A stretch of 64,000 nucleotides of DNA from Jacaranda mimosifolia (GCA_018894105.1 CM032128.1:15915001-15979000); one strand, 5' to 3'. Shown: positions 11,990 to 23,474, counted from the first letter of the stretch. Made by a program: numbers and translations. Notes: generated from the sequence alone by a model not told the origin.

Positions 11990-12165
11990 TATATATTATA
12001 TATAAATCTATATATTATATATTCATATGTACAAATATATAATATATTTATGTATATATATTATGTTATGTGTATATATTATATATTTATAATATATTAT
12101 ATACTTGTATGTAATATATATTGATAAATAAATATAAATATATTTAAATACTATATAATTATATT
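11990..12165. repeat. AT-rich TATA/ATAT low-complexity tract
   Basis: Nearly pure A/T with alternating TATAT runs inside the Mutator-like element. It is followed at 12177-12255 by a short C-rich stretch (repeated 'cctgcaccctgcaccctcc'). No coding potential is credible. Confidence 0.8.
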
Positions 12166-12606
12166 TGTATAGTAATCCCACCCACAACCTGCACCCTGCA
12201 CCCTCCACAACCTGCATCTATATCCCCAACGACCCCATCTCCACCCCCCAATTGGCCATGATAACTACCCCCAGTAAAGGAGAAAAATATTTTTTTTGTC
12301 CTATAAGATTTCCCAACTTTCAATTTTGTCCTATATGTTACACAATTTCAAGTTTAGTTCTATAAGTTAAAAAATTGCATAATTAGTCTGAAAGTTGTCA
12401 AAATCTCATAAAATGGCCAGAAATACTGAGCTGGCATGTTGGAATTTGTTGAATTTGGGAATTTTTGCTTAGGTGGCAAATTTTTAGCTGACATGGCAAT
12501 TTTTTTGTCTTACTAGAAAAAGTCTTTGTTTACTTGGATTTTTGTTAGTAATATTATATTAATATATTATTAGCAATATTATTAAAAACAATACTAATAA
12601 TATTAG

Positions 12607-13234
12607 TTATATAGCTAAGGCCAATAGACCCAACATAATTATATCATGGACAGGCCCACTTGTAGGCCTAAAAGAGCCCAATTGTAGGCCTGATAGAGCA
12701 TATTAGAGTTACAGGGGAGCCCATTTCAACCGTGAGGTTGGCACGAGCAAGGTCAGAGCATTAATGTTAGGCTTTGCCATCTATTGCATCCGCATTAAAT
12801 ACGCCTCAACCACAAGACTATCTACATTAATTGGATTGATGGCGCATCACTTCCGCATTAGTGGTGATATGGATCCCCCTTTCGACGAATGGACCATTTG
12901 TAAAGCCCTGTCTTAGGGTGAAAAGACATAATTTGCCTCTACTCATGGGACAAGTGTCTGGAATATGTTAAGGAGAAACTCATCTTTTTACCCCTAAGTG
13001 GACACTATAAATACTTTATCGTGTGGGAGTGACGGTAAGATTTTCATATTCTCTTTAAACTGTTACTATGTCCAAGCACTCGTAGGTCAGCCTTAGTTGA
13101 GGGCCCTCTCGACTAGCCTGACGTTTACTCCGTGGCTGTAGGTTCCACCACACACCTATAAACACATCTTTCTGGTTGAGCAACCTCTTCAAGTCAAGAT
13201 CTAGGAATCCATGGTACTAAAATTAACTTCATCA
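12607..13234 (+). repeat. 5' LTR of the Tat-lineage element
   Basis: This 628-bp LTR starts TTATATAGCTA (the first G of TG is mutated; the 3' LTR has TGACATAGCTA) and ends AACTTCATCA. It contains a TATA-like ACTATAAATACTTTATC near 13005, in a segment of about 55 bp that is missing from the 3' LTR. Many scattered differences and several indels separate the two LTRs. Confidence 0.93.
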
Positions 13235-13254
13235 GTTGGCACTGTCTATGGGAA
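13235..13254 (+). other. Primer-binding-site region of the Tat-lineage element
   Basis: Immediately after the 5' LTR comes GTTGGCACTGTCTATGGGAA, the conserved post-LTR motif common in plant gypsy elements, where a cellular tRNA primes reverse transcription. Which tRNA is used was not established. Confidence 0.7.
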
Positions 13255-13274
13255 CTAAAAATTTTCAACTGAAA

Positions 13275-14760
13275 ATGGTCAATACCAGGTGAACTGCATC
13301 CGAGAGACAGAGTGATCGTAGATCATCACCACCACCACCATCGGGGATTAGCTTAACTAGCAGGAAAGAGGCCCTAGTTCCCAATCGGAGTAGGTGGTAA
13401 CTTTGACCAACCCTCAACTCATGCAGATGATTAGTGAACAGATTTCTGCCTAACTTTCTGCACAACTATCTGCTGCTTTGCAAAGACACAACAATTAGCT
13501 AGTCACTATTGTGAGTGCTACGCTACATCAATCACAAAAGGAAAACCGACCACTATGGGAAGACAGAACGAGGAATGCAACTTATTTTCACTCTAGTAGA
13601 CAAGATTTGAGCCTTGTTCGATTTCCCTGTGACGAACTACGCTACCAACCATACTAGGAAGTAGTATATTTAGTAGAACACTTTGTTCAACCCAATCGAG
13701 CCCAGCCTCATGAGGGGGTCGAATACTACAAACCTCAGCCCAATAGGGACATGTCTCAAACTAACAAGGATGAATGAAAGGAAGTCTCACGTCAAGTCCG
13801 GCAGCTTAATAGGAGATTGGAGGAAATTTTAAGGAGAAATATGGAACGGACACAACTTGATAACGCCCCCAAATTTCGATGGGAAAGAGAATCTCTTTCT
13901 ATATAGGAAATTATTAATGAACGCATTGCAGTTGATGCGAAAGTCTCCACTGGCTTACCCTAATATGATGGATCAACTGACCCTAATGAACATCTCTTCC
14001 AGTTTGAATACGTGATGCAATTGCATGGCCATAGCAACCACATACATGCAAAAATGTTGGTTACCATCCTTCAGGGGATAGCATTGGAATGGTTTGTCAA
14101 GCTTGAGCCTGCGTCCATATTTTCTTATGATCAGCCTTGTGACAAATTCCTCCACCAATTTGATAGTAGAAGAAAAGAAAAACTGCCACATACTCACCTC
14201 TACACAGTAAAGCAAAATGAGGGAGAATCCTTGAGAGTTTCTTTTCCAGATTCAACACTGAAGTGCTAAAAAATGATAACCCTAGGATTGAGTTTTTGAT
14301 TAATGTTCTATTTTAGGGTTGAGTCATAAGGAACGTGCTAACGCTCTAGTTAGAGAATGACCTTGAACAATGGAAGAAATCCTTGACCTCATAGAGAGAT
14401 ATATGATGGAAAAAGAAATGAATAGGATGAAATTTGGAGGAGAATCTGATAAGAAGAAGGCCAAAGAGAAAGATGACAGGCATCGAAAGAAAGGTCACCG
14501 ATCTTCTATCAAGCGCTTTCATAATTATGTCGCGCTCAATACTCCCAGAAAAGAGGTTTTGCTCACTATATAGCATGACGACCTCCTGAAAAAGACTAAG
14601 GAAACTCAATGAGACCGAGTCCATGAGAAAGTCAAAAACATATTGCGATTTTCATCAATAGAAGGGGCATGACATGGAGGATTATTTCAACCTCCAAGAT
14701 AAAATTGAGCGCCTCATTAGATAGAGCACCTCAAGAAATACATTGACTAGAAAATCCTTG
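13275..14760 (+). pseudogene. gag remnant of the Tat-lineage element
   Basis: The probable start ATG at 13275 gives MVNTR followed at once by a stop, a typical N terminus for this Gag type. The conserved retrotransposon Gag domain is recognisable around 13960-14270: STDPNEHLFQFEYVMQLHG, MLVTILQGIALEWFVKLEP, then FLHQFDSRRK. A lysine/glutamate-rich part follows at 14370-14573. The reading frame is broken many times. Gag would have assembled the particle. Confidence 0.85.
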
Positions 14761-14766
14761 TAAGTA

Positions 14767-15400
14767 ATGGCTCAAATTGACCAGACTCCCCGTAGAGAAT
14801 GGTCAGTTAGCCTACTAAGGGAAGATAAGGGAAATCAGAAGGTCGAGGAGGACAGTTCGCCATTGAAAGACATTATTGACATAATTGCTGGAGGACTAAC
14901 GGGGGTTGGGGGGGACTCTAAGTCAGTGAGGAGGCAAGCACGAAGTCATCTAGATTTCGATAGGTCAACACAGACCATGCCAGTTTACCCATTTTCCATG
15001 AGCACGAACCTCATATCTTTCTCAGATGTCGGCCTCTCTCGCATAGTAGGTCAAAGTGTAGAAATCGACTTGAATTTCCCTTTGGTGGTCTCTGTTGAAA
15101 TTGCTAATTTTAAAGTCAAGAAAATCTTAATGGACAATAGGAGTTTCGCAAACATCATCTTCTTGTCCACACTTGATATAATGAAACTGGGAAAACTAAA
15201 GTTCGACTCTGTTTGAACACCCCTAGTTGGCTTTGGGGAATCAGATATTGTGCCTATCGGATCTATAAATTTATCCACCTCTTTTGGAGAAGCACCCAAA
15301 AGGCGTACCCTTATGATCACTACCTTGTCGTCGACGTGCCCTTCACTTACAATGCCATTATCGGGAGGCTAGCGCTAAATAATTTTTGAGCAATTGCATC
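14767..15400 (+). pseudogene. Retropepsin remnant of the Tat-lineage element
   Basis: The 14767-15216 frame carries FSDVGLSRIVG and VEIANFKVKKILMDNRSFAN, in which the active-site motif (normally D-S/G-G-S-A/S) reads D-N-R-S-F, then FLSTLDIMKLG. The next segment, read with shifts, continues the fold (SFGEAPKRRT-like and YNAIIGRLALN near 15350). It is inactive because of the damaged catalytic motif and frame breaks. Confidence 0.8.
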
Positions 15401-15698
15401 TAATTATCACATGAAAACAATTGCATCTAATTATCACATGAAAGTTAAACTCCCAACAGTAGCTAGTACTGAGGAGCTAGTGTGTAATTTGAAAGAGACG
15501 GGGCATTGTTATACCAATTCGGTCGAACTAAACAAACAGAAAGCTTGGCCAAAACTGAAACCCTTAGAGGGACAAACTAGTAAAAAGAGGAAGAGAGAGG
15601 ATACTCAGGTTGAGCCCACTGAAGAATTTAAAACAATAGAGCTAGAACCCAGTAAACCTGATAAAACAGTAAGGATATGAGCAAATTTAAGGCATAAT

Positions 15699-16553
15699 AT
15701 GGAATGCATGCTGGTCGATTTTCTCAAAAAAAATTTATGTTTTTGTGTGGAGAGCAACCGATCCCCAAGGAATCAACCCCAAGTAATCGTTTACTGTCTT
15801 AACATTGATCCATCTTTCAAACCAATGAGACAGAAGATGAGAACCTTCAATGCAGAGAGAACCCAGATTATTGAAGGGAAGGTCAACAAGCTCCCAGAGG
15901 CAGGTTACATAATTGAAATACAATATCCTAGTTGGTTATGTAATGTAGTCATGGTCCCTAAAAATGAGGGCACATGGAGAATGTGTAATGATTCCACTAA
16001 TCTTAATAAAACATGCCCTAAAGATACATATCCTCTGCCTTGCATAGATTTTTTAGTATATTCAATTGGCGGTTGCGACCTCTTGAGCATGATGGACTCC
16101 TTCTAGGGGTATTATCAAATTTTCATGGCACCTGAAGATAGAGATAAAACTTCTTTTGTTGTTCCAAATGGTGTGTATTATTTTCTGGTTATGCTGTTTG
16201 GATTAAAAAATGCTGGCACAACATGCCAAAGACTGGTTAAATTCATGTTCAAAAATGAAATAGGTCGGTCTATAGAAGTCTACGTGGACGATATGATCAT
16301 TAAAATAGAAAAAGAATCAAATCATTTAGCTGACCTCGACTACACATTTTTAATTTTGAGAGCCTTTGGTATAAAGCTTAACCTAAACAAATGTACATTA
16401 AGAGTGAGAGGCAGGACGTTCTTGGGTTACATGGTCAATGAAAGAGGCATTAAAGCTAATCCCCAGAAAATCCAAGCAATCCATGATATGGCACTGCTAA
16501 AGACAATTACAGATGTCCAGATATTAGTTGGGAGGATTATTTTCCTCGAATGA
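15699..16553 (+). pseudogene. Reverse transcriptase remnant of the Tat-lineage element
   Basis: Two adjoining open pieces cover most of the enzyme: 15699-16106 with VIVYCLNIDPSFKPMRQKMR, WLCNVVMVPKNEGTWRMC, TCPKDTYPLPCID and CDLLSMMDSF, and after one stop 16125-16553 with MLFGLKNAGTTCQRLV, the active-site motif in VYVDDMIIKI, and KCTLRVRGRTFLGYMV. One in-frame stop (TAG near 16105) separates them. This is the best-preserved enzyme of the element. Confidence 0.92.
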
Positions 16554-16559
16554 TTTATT

Positions 16560-17090
16560 GCTCGACTAGCATATAAGAGTCTACCATTATTTCAGGTTGT
16601 AAGGAACGCCAGAAAGTTTCAATAGATAGAAAAATATGACCAAGCTCTGGTTGAGCTTAAACAATACTTAATCGAGCCACCATTGTTTACGAAGCCCATG
16701 GTCAGGAAAGTATTAAGCTTGTACTTAGCACTCTCCACAGCAACAATTAGTTCCGTTTCGGTCTTTAGTCGACAAGGTCTATGTAGGTTAGTCTATTATA
16801 GTAGTAAAGTGCTCCAAGGCCCCAAGCATAACTATTTGGAGATTGAGAAATTTGCATTGGCATTGATCACAGTAGCATAGAAGTTGAGACCTTATTTCTT
16901 GTAACGCACTACTATTGTTTTGATAAATCAACTGTTGAAACAAGTGCTTTCTAAGACCAATACATCAAAAAGGTTAACTACTTGGGCTATTGAGCTGGGA
17001 GAGTTTGACCTCAATTTTCAACCCCACACTGCTATAAAGGCTCAAGTGTTGGCTGATTTGTGGCAGAATGAGTTGACCTACCCCTAGTAT
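16560..17090 (+). pseudogene. RNase H remnant (retroviral-type) of the Tat-lineage element
   Basis: Recognisable by VYYSSKVLQGPKHNYLEIEK-like text (16790-16850) followed by FALALITVA, then, with stops, LRPYFL, TWAIELGEFDLNFQPHTAIK and AQVLADL near 17050. It would degrade the RNA strand of the RNA:DNA hybrid. The frame has several stops. Confidence 0.85.
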
Positions 17091-17094
17091 GGAG

Positions 17095-17490
17095 CATAAA
17101 CAACAATTTGGTCTTTGCACGTGGATAGATTAGCCTGAAGTTCAGGAGGCGGGGACAAGTATCTCCCTCTGTTCTTCTCGGGTGGAGGAATATGATTTTG
17201 CAATCAAGTTGAATTATCCAATCACGTACAATAAGGCGAAATACGAAGCTCACATTGTTGGGATAAAGATGGCTCTCAGTAGGGGGATCAAGCAGTTAGC
17301 AACAATAACTGACTTACAGCTGGTGGCTGAGTAGTTTGGGGGAAAATTTTGAAGCTAAAGAGATGAACATGAGCACCTATTTGACAGAGGTGAAGTAACT
17401 TAAGCAATAGTTTAAGAAGTTCACATTCAGTTAAGTGCCCATGTCGAAAAACGAAAGGGCAGACGCACTTTCAAAGTTCGCTGGCTCATA
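17095..17490 (+). pseudogene. Second, archaeal-type RNase H remnant
   Basis: After WSLHVDRLA (17110-17135) and a G-rich turn, the segment 17200-17330 reads KLNYPITYNKAKYEAHIVGI and then KMALSRGIKQLATITDLQLV, the pattern N-x-A-E-Y-E-A ... D-x-Q-L-V of the additional RNase H of Tat-lineage elements. The last part, with KGRRTFKVRWL-like text, corresponds to the A-D-A-L-S-K-L-A end in a shifted frame. Broken. Confidence 0.75.
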
Positions 17491-17521
17491 AAAAGGCACC
17501 TAAGAGAGGTTTATCACCTTT

Positions 17522-18819
17522 TTGGTCTTGGATAGACCCGCCATTGCTAACCTCCAGCTTAATCAGATCTTCGTAGTCGGCACCATAGGCCAGAGTTGGA
17601 TTGATGAAATTAAGTGCTATCTCAAGGAAGGTAAGATATCATTAGATAAGGCAGAAGCCCGCAGATTAAGAGTGCGCTCAGCAAAATTCACTTTAGAGGA
17701 GTTTAATCAGTTATATAAAAGTTCCATTTCAGGACCTCCACTGACGTGTCTAATACCTGATCAGGGTCAAGAAGTCTTATAGGAAGTCCATGCGGGCATT
17801 TGTGGAAATCATTTAGGAGGTTGAGCATTGGCCCACAACATCATGAAAAATAGATACTTTTGGATAGCCTTGCACAAGGATGCCGTCAAATTCGCTCTAA
17901 GATGTCCATCCTGCCAATTTCATGCCAATATTTGTAATCAACCAGCAATGACCCTTGTCCCAGTACAAATCACATGGCCTTTCAATCAACAGAGGGTTGT
18001 TATAGTAGGATCTAGATCCCAAAAACTATTGGCTAGAGGAAGTACATGATTATAGCAGCTAAATATTTAACCAAATGGGTCGAGGCAGAGGCTGTGCCCA
18101 AGATCACAAATGCTACAATTAGGAGCTTTTTATGAAAAAATATCATTTGTCATTTTGGCTTGCCCAAAGTCCTCATATTTGATAACCGTACATAATTCCA
18201 AAGCAAGCAAACTAGTGAATGGTGTGGAAGCCTTGGAATTAGGCAACACTTTAGTTCAGTAAGGAGTCTGCAATTGAATGGTCAAATGGAGGTCACCAAT
18301 AGAACCATCCTGGACCACATCAAAACTCGACTAGAGGGTTCTAAAGCAAGTTGGGTGGATGACCTACCAGGAGTCCTTTGGGCCTATCGGACCACCTCAA
18401 GAATTGCCACCGGACAAAGCCCCTATTGTCTAGTTTATGGTTCAGAGGTAGTTATCCTTGCAGAATTAATTCAACATATGGTTTGAGTCATATACTACAA
18501 CCTGATCAAAAAATTAGACTAAAAGAGAATTCGATCTAGAAACAATTGACAAACTCCCACAGCAAGCTTTCACCAAAATGCAAAGGTATAGGTCGATCAT
18601 AGCCAAGCATTATGATAAAGGTGTTAAGCCCAAATGTTTTTAGATTGGAGACTTTGTCCTCAAAAAGGTTGAGGTCTTTAAAAAATTCGACCCAAAATAG
18701 GAAGGCCATACTCTATAGTCAAAGTGGCAAAACATAACTCTTACCAAATAGCTGACATGACAAGAAATGAACTCCCCAGACCATGGAATGCGATTAACCT
18801 AAGAAAGTTTTATTTGTAG
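17522..18819 (+). pseudogene. Integrase remnant of the Tat-lineage element
   Basis: The zinc-binding N-terminal part is at 17750-17940 (VHAGICGNHLGG, then RYFWIALHKDAVKFALRCPS with C-x-x-C as CPSCQ). The catalytic core follows with stops (ITKWVEAEAVPKIT, FGLPKVLIFDN with the second catalytic Asp, and 18274-18486 NGQMEVTNRTILDHIKTRLE with the region of the catalytic Glu, then VLWAYRTTSRIATGQSPYCL). The C terminus ends NAINLRKFYL at 18819. It would insert the DNA copy; it is inactive through stops and shifts. Confidence 0.9.
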
Positions 18820-18874
18820 ACTTCATTGTATAGAAAGCACATATTTTAAATGAATTTTATTTTTCAAACCCGTA

Positions 18875-19070
18875 GTCGCACATCAAGATTGCCCATGATT
18901 TAATTATTAAGTAATAACCAAGTAGACCCTATCGTCATGTGAGCAAAATTGTGCATAATTTAATTATCATGTAGTGATGAAATTGACCCCATAGTTGCAT
19001 TGTCAAAATTTTGTGTAATTTAATTATCAAACAACGATCAAATCAACCCCACAATTGCGTGAGTAGAAAC
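18875..19070 (+). repeat. 60-bp tandem repeat downstream of integrase
   Basis: There are three imperfect units of 59-60 bp (starts 18875, 18934 and 18994) and part of a fourth. Shared core: 'tgcataatttaattatca' and 'gaccccata' followed by GTTGCAT. Short tandem repeats between integrase and the 3' LTR are common in Tat-lineage elements. Confidence 0.8.
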
Positions 19071-19306
19071 GTAATCCCATTGTTACACAACGGTTCATTT
19101 AACCCAATAGTCTGTTTGTGATTTAAACATTATATATTATATAGTGTGCAAGAGAAAGTGATAAGTGTTGAAATCAAACAAAAGATAGGACATTTACATA
19201 ATAAAAAGCAATGTTGGCATTAAAATATAAATTTAAAAATCATCTAAAAGCCCTTTAGAGATATACCTTTTCAAGAAAACAAAAATTACACAAGGTGCAA
19301 AACCAT

Positions 19307-21792
19307 TCAACTGGACCCCGCGCTCTCTCCTTGTCGAGCCCTGGCCTCATCAGCCATCTCATTGATGGCCTTGAACAGCTCTTTAGTCGAATCGAGGCTT
19401 ACGTCTAGAGGTAGGCCCTTGACCTCTTGCTCAGGCCCAGTCTGTGGTGTACCAGTGGGTTGAGAGGGCCTAGCCTCTTCGGTCAGATATACGCAACTAC
19501 TGTGGGGGAAAAAGCTCACCACGTTCACTTCACTGTTCTTTATATCTAAGGTGAACTCACCTGCAAACCCAAATTCTTTGCGTACAACGATGACTTACGA
19601 AAGATGAGGGGCAGCGGCTATGGCAGCATCTTCAGGAGGGGCATTTTCATTAGTGGTTTTGAGGCGCTTGTTCTTTATCACATCAAGGTACGTCTTATCC
19701 TCTACTCGAATTTCATAATCGAGAAAATTTTACGATGTGGTTGAAGAGGCCTCTTTCGCATCATCTATGCTAAAGGTCACACTTGCATCAGTGAAAGCCA
19801 AACAGAGCATGAATTATTGCATGGCCTTCTTTCGGATTCTAGGCAACGCCTTGAAGAATTTAGCCTGAGCATATCTTAATGGGTTGTTGTAACCCAGCAC
19901 TCGACCTGATTCAGAGGCCTCTTGAATTAAGTTGCTCCTTAGCTTGGCTTCTGCCCTGAAAAGCGGCTAACAGCTTTGCGTCCTTTTCTTTCAGTTGTTC
20001 GGTTAACCTAGCCAGTCTCCACCCCAACGACTCTACCTTTATCTTGACTAAATCACTTTACTTTTTCACCAGCTGCTCGCACTTTTTTTCCAACTGTTAA
20101 TAGTTGGTCTCACATAATTCATACTTTCGGTGGAGGTTATAGCCCCATTACCCGACCTGCGAAACATTCAACAATATATGAGAATATTACTCTTCCGATA
20201 ACAACTAGGAGAATTCGACAAGAAATATTACCACGTTTGCATGGTAGGAAAAAGCTTTTAAGGCATCGAGTTGCTCATGGTTGAACATCCCAACTTAATC
20301 TTTCTGAAATAGACCAGCTGTCAAAACTACTAGTGCTGTCACCAACATTGCGGCAGCAACCATCATGGTCGTTGTATTTGACACCCCCACATTTTTGCCA
20401 AATCATGGCTTGGGAAACATCGGCAGATTGCACAAATATTCCGATGGCAACATCACATAGGTAGCCTCATCGGGCTCATGCATCCTTTTCTTCCGCTTCT
20501 CGACCACAATCTTCTTGGGGACACTTTGTGTTGCAGCCTCTATAGCTTTCATTTTCTACTGTAAAGACGGGCTGCTAGCCACTCCAACGCTCTAAACAAC
20601 AGTAGGTTTAGTTTCCTGAGTTGCTGAACCGACCCCGATTGGTTGAGCAGCCACCACTTGTCGAGCTGCAGTAGTCTCCTATCGTTGTTGCACCTCTTGT
20701 TGTTTTTGCATCACTATTTTCCTCATGTTGTTCATAATGGTTGGACCTAAAAAATAATCGAGCGTCGACCGGAGAGATTAGTTTCTACAGATCATGAATA
20801 ATAAAATGCATAAAATGCAAAGGTTAGTTTCTACCTAAGCAAGCGTTAGCATGCAACCTCAAGGGGGTGGTTGACAATTATGCCAGAACCAAATTTCTCT
20901 CTCTTATAAACACGAAAGCATCAATTTCCTGAAACTCAAGCAGATCTCAGATAAAAAAGTTGTTCGACGACGAGTTCTCTTCTATATTTAGCTCGACCCT
21001 ATCTATCATCCACCCCATCGGGATATTAAAATCGACCCCGTCGAGGGATCGAACATAAAAATATCTCACTTTCCACTTTCGGTTGTGAGATGAGGCTAGG
21101 GTTCTAAAGACCTTTTTGCGAGGTCGAGCTGTCAAGGAATTAAAACCCAATTCCCCAACCAAACCTAATTTCTAGGACATGGACAAATAAAACAGATGGC
21201 TAAAATTAGCCCACAAGGGAGGCTGATCGGAAATGGTATCAGAATAACAAAACTATACATAAGGGAGAAGCAACTGGGCAGGAGTTGAGTTATACAAACT
21301 TGTAAACCTCTCAGTAGGTTGACCACCGAATCAGCTAGGGAAAACCTAAGGCCACATTTTAGGGCATCTTCAAAGACAGTTATACACCCCTCATGGTGGT
21401 ATGCATTCTATCTACAACCCTAGGCTTAATTAGTTCGCATTTGTTTGGTATATAATACTTTGACCTAATAGACCTAAGGCCATTTGAAGATACTATGGAC
21501 ATAATGTCACTATAATGACTGGTCGTGAATAGCCTACCCCTCGACCTGGAAGGTTTATTTATATCTTCTACTGACCCAACCTCTTTTATCGCATGCTCAG
21601 AATGCCTAACTTCATCTACAGTAGGGTTAGAAGGACTCGCATCCTCATGTACTTCCAATGCCCCCCTGGTATGACTAACTCTGGTTCATGAGAAGATCCC
21701 GACATCCCACAAGATAACTCACTTGAGTCCGCCCTGCTAGTCAGGGCATCCGCAGAGCGTGTAGCTTTAAAATCTGTACTTGAACTTGACAT
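19307..21792 (-). pseudogene. Antisense reading frame of the Tat-lineage element (gypsy-associated Transposase_28-like)
   Basis: On the minus strand a broken protein runs from an ATG at 21792 (MSSSSTDFKATRSADALTSR) through a frameshift in a G run near 21664, SNGLRSIRSKYYIPNKCELI and KPRVVDRMHTTMRGV, a middle part with VRYFYVRSLDGVDFNIPMGW (21000-21070), a lysine/glutamate-rich coiled-coil-like part (about 19960-20140, LARLTEQLKEKDAKLLAAF) to a stop at 19307. The order Y-x-I-P ... DR ... W-K-x-x-F/Y-F-V ... W followed by coiled coil resembles the plant 'putative gypsy type transposon' domain family (PF04195). Antisense extra frames downstream of integrase are described for Tat elements. The function is unknown. 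Confidence 0.7.
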
Positions 21793-22195
21793 ATTATGAG
21801 TAGATATTGATGCAAAAATTTAAATGACAAGGGAAAAAAATTACGAATGAAGTGAGTAGAGATTTAAAGCCTAAAGATTGTTCAAAAGCTTGATCTCAAA
21901 TCCTCAGTGTTCAACCTCAATGTGTTGCAGTAAAAAGTGAAAAATGAATGATGAAAGAAACTATTTATAGGCGAGCCCAAAATATAACCGGTTAAGTTGA
22001 CCAGTAACCGCCTAATAATTGCATAATGGGCGCTCACCCCTGCATAAATACCCATGTGACTGCATATAACGGCTCCCGCCTTCCTTGCCTAGGTTGAAAT
22101 TCAAAAAGTTTTTCCCGCTCTCGCGATTCCCGCTGACATATTAACCATAATTTAATCAAGCTACTCCTAATCCTGACCATTTTATGGTCGGTCTA

Positions 22196-22215
22196 CGGAG
22201 TGTGGTGGGGACTCA
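22196..22215 (+). other. Polypurine tract candidate
   Basis: ACGGAGTGTGGTGGGGACTC directly precedes the 3' LTR TGACATAG. A G-rich tract in this position primes plus-strand synthesis in LTR retrotransposons. Confidence 0.65.
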
Positions 22216-22814
22216 TGACATAGCTAGTCCCAACAGACCCAACATGATTATATCACGGACAAGCACATATGTAGGCCCAATAGAGCCTAATTGTAGGCCA
22301 TTAGAGTTACGGGAGAGCCCATTTCGACCTTAGGGGTCAAATTTCTCGATCGTGAGGTCGGCAAGAGTAAGGCCAGAGCATTAATGTTAGGCTCTACCAC
22401 CCATCGCGTCAATATTAAATACACTTCAACCACTAGACTGTCTACATTAATTGGATTGATGGCGCATCACCTCTGCATTAATGGCAGTATGGATCCCCTT
22501 CCGAAGAATGGACCATTTGTAAAGCCTTGGCTTAGGGAGGAAAGACCTAATTTGCCCCTACTCATGGGACAAGTGTCTGGAATATATTAAGGAGAGATTT
22601 TCATACTCTCTTTGAATTGTTACTCTGTCCAAGCATTCCCAGGTCGATTTATTGACTTAATCATCATAGGGCTTTAGCCGATGGCCCTCTTGGCCAGCCT
22701 GACGTTTGCTCCATGGCTACAGGTTCCACCCCACACCTACATACGCATCTTTCTAGTCGAGCAACCACTTCGGTCAAGATCTAGGAATCCATTGCACTAA
22801 AATTAACTTCATCA
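22216..22814 (+). repeat. 3' LTR of the Tat-lineage element
   Basis: This 599-bp LTR starts TGACATAGCTAG and ends AACTTCATCA, and is followed by the ATTAG duplication. Compared with the 5' LTR it lacks the segment with the TATA-like box and has about 25 extra bases near 22333, plus many substitutions, so the insertion is old. Confidence 0.93.
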
Positions 22815-22819
22815 ATTAG

Positions 22820-23204
22820 ATAATTATATTATCATAATAATACTATTATCATCATTGATAATATTAATCTTATTATTCTTATGATTAATTATATTAATAA
22901 TGATAATAATAAAATTAATCTAATATTTGTTAGTATCATGTATTATTAGTAGTAATATTATAATAATAATAAATTGCTATATTAATAATATTTATAATAT
23001 TATTAATACTACATATTATGAATATAATTAAAATTATTATAATATAATCCTTATTGTTAATATATTACTAATCATGTAATTAATATTATTAATTATAATA
23101 GTATCACAAGTGATATTGATATATTATTAAATATTAATAATAATATAAGTATATGACTATCAATTATACATACACATATATTATACACAAATATATCTAC
23201 ACAT
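22820..23204. repeat. AT-rich ATT/AAT low-complexity tract
   Basis: Dominated by degenerate ATT/TAA trinucleotide runs belonging to the interior of the Mutator-like element. It matches in character the DNA left of the gypsy insertion (12540-12606). No gene. Confidence 0.75.
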
Positions 23205-23465
23205 ATGTACATATATTTATAAAAAATAAAAAAATAAAAAAAGTAACATAGGGACTCAATTGGAACATAAAACCTCAGATAAGGACTATAGTGAAATATG
23301 AAACTATAAATTGATAATTTTGCCCTTAAAAATATTAAAATTGGTCAATTTTCCAGCCAAAAACTACCGAAAAATGATTTTGGAGACTAAAGTGAAACGA
23401 TATATTCACGTTAGGGACTAAAAGATGAATTTTTGAAGATTAGGAACTAATTATGTGATTTGCCC
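23205..23465 (-). repeat. Right terminal inverted repeat of the Mutator-like element
   Basis: Inverted partner of 11419-11710. It ends with TGATTTGCCC at 23465 and is followed by the near-identical 9-bp flank TTAATTTTA. Confidence 0.8.
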
Positions 23466-23474
23466 TTAATTTTA

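Larger units (their letters stand above)
12607..22814 (+). mobile_element. Complete but dead Tat-lineage Ty3/gypsy LTR retrotransposon
   Basis: LTRs lie at 12607-13234 and 22216-22814, flanked by the 5-bp duplication ATTAG (12602-12606 and 22815-22819). The internal order on the plus strand is primer-binding site, gag, protease, reverse transcriptase, RNase H, second RNase H and integrase, then a 60-bp tandem repeat, a long antisense reading frame (minus strand 19307-21792) and a polypurine-like tract. This layout, especially the extra RNase H and the antisense frame, is known for the Tat branch. Numerous stops and diverged LTRs show an old insertion. Confidence 0.93.
11419..23465. mobile_element. 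Mutator-like element with long terminal inverted repeats, disrupted by a gypsy element
   Basis: The left repeat starts GGGCAAATCACGTAATTAG at 11419 and the right one ends as its inverse, CTAATTATGTGATTTGCCC at 23465. Similarity continues inward for roughly 260-290 bp on each side, with one 26-bp or so gap, including the shared phrase 'ttttagtccctaacgt'. The flanks TTGATTTTA (11410-11418) and TTAATTTTA (23466-23474) match in 8 of 9 bases, fitting the 9-bp duplication of Mutator-like elements. No transposase is visible. The Tat gypsy element 12607-22814 sits inside, so the original element was about 1.8 kb. Confidence 0.8.

Noticed and set aside
12023..12217. Minus-strand frame rich in Tyr/Ile
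   Set aside because: Translation of the AT-repeat tract; not a gene.
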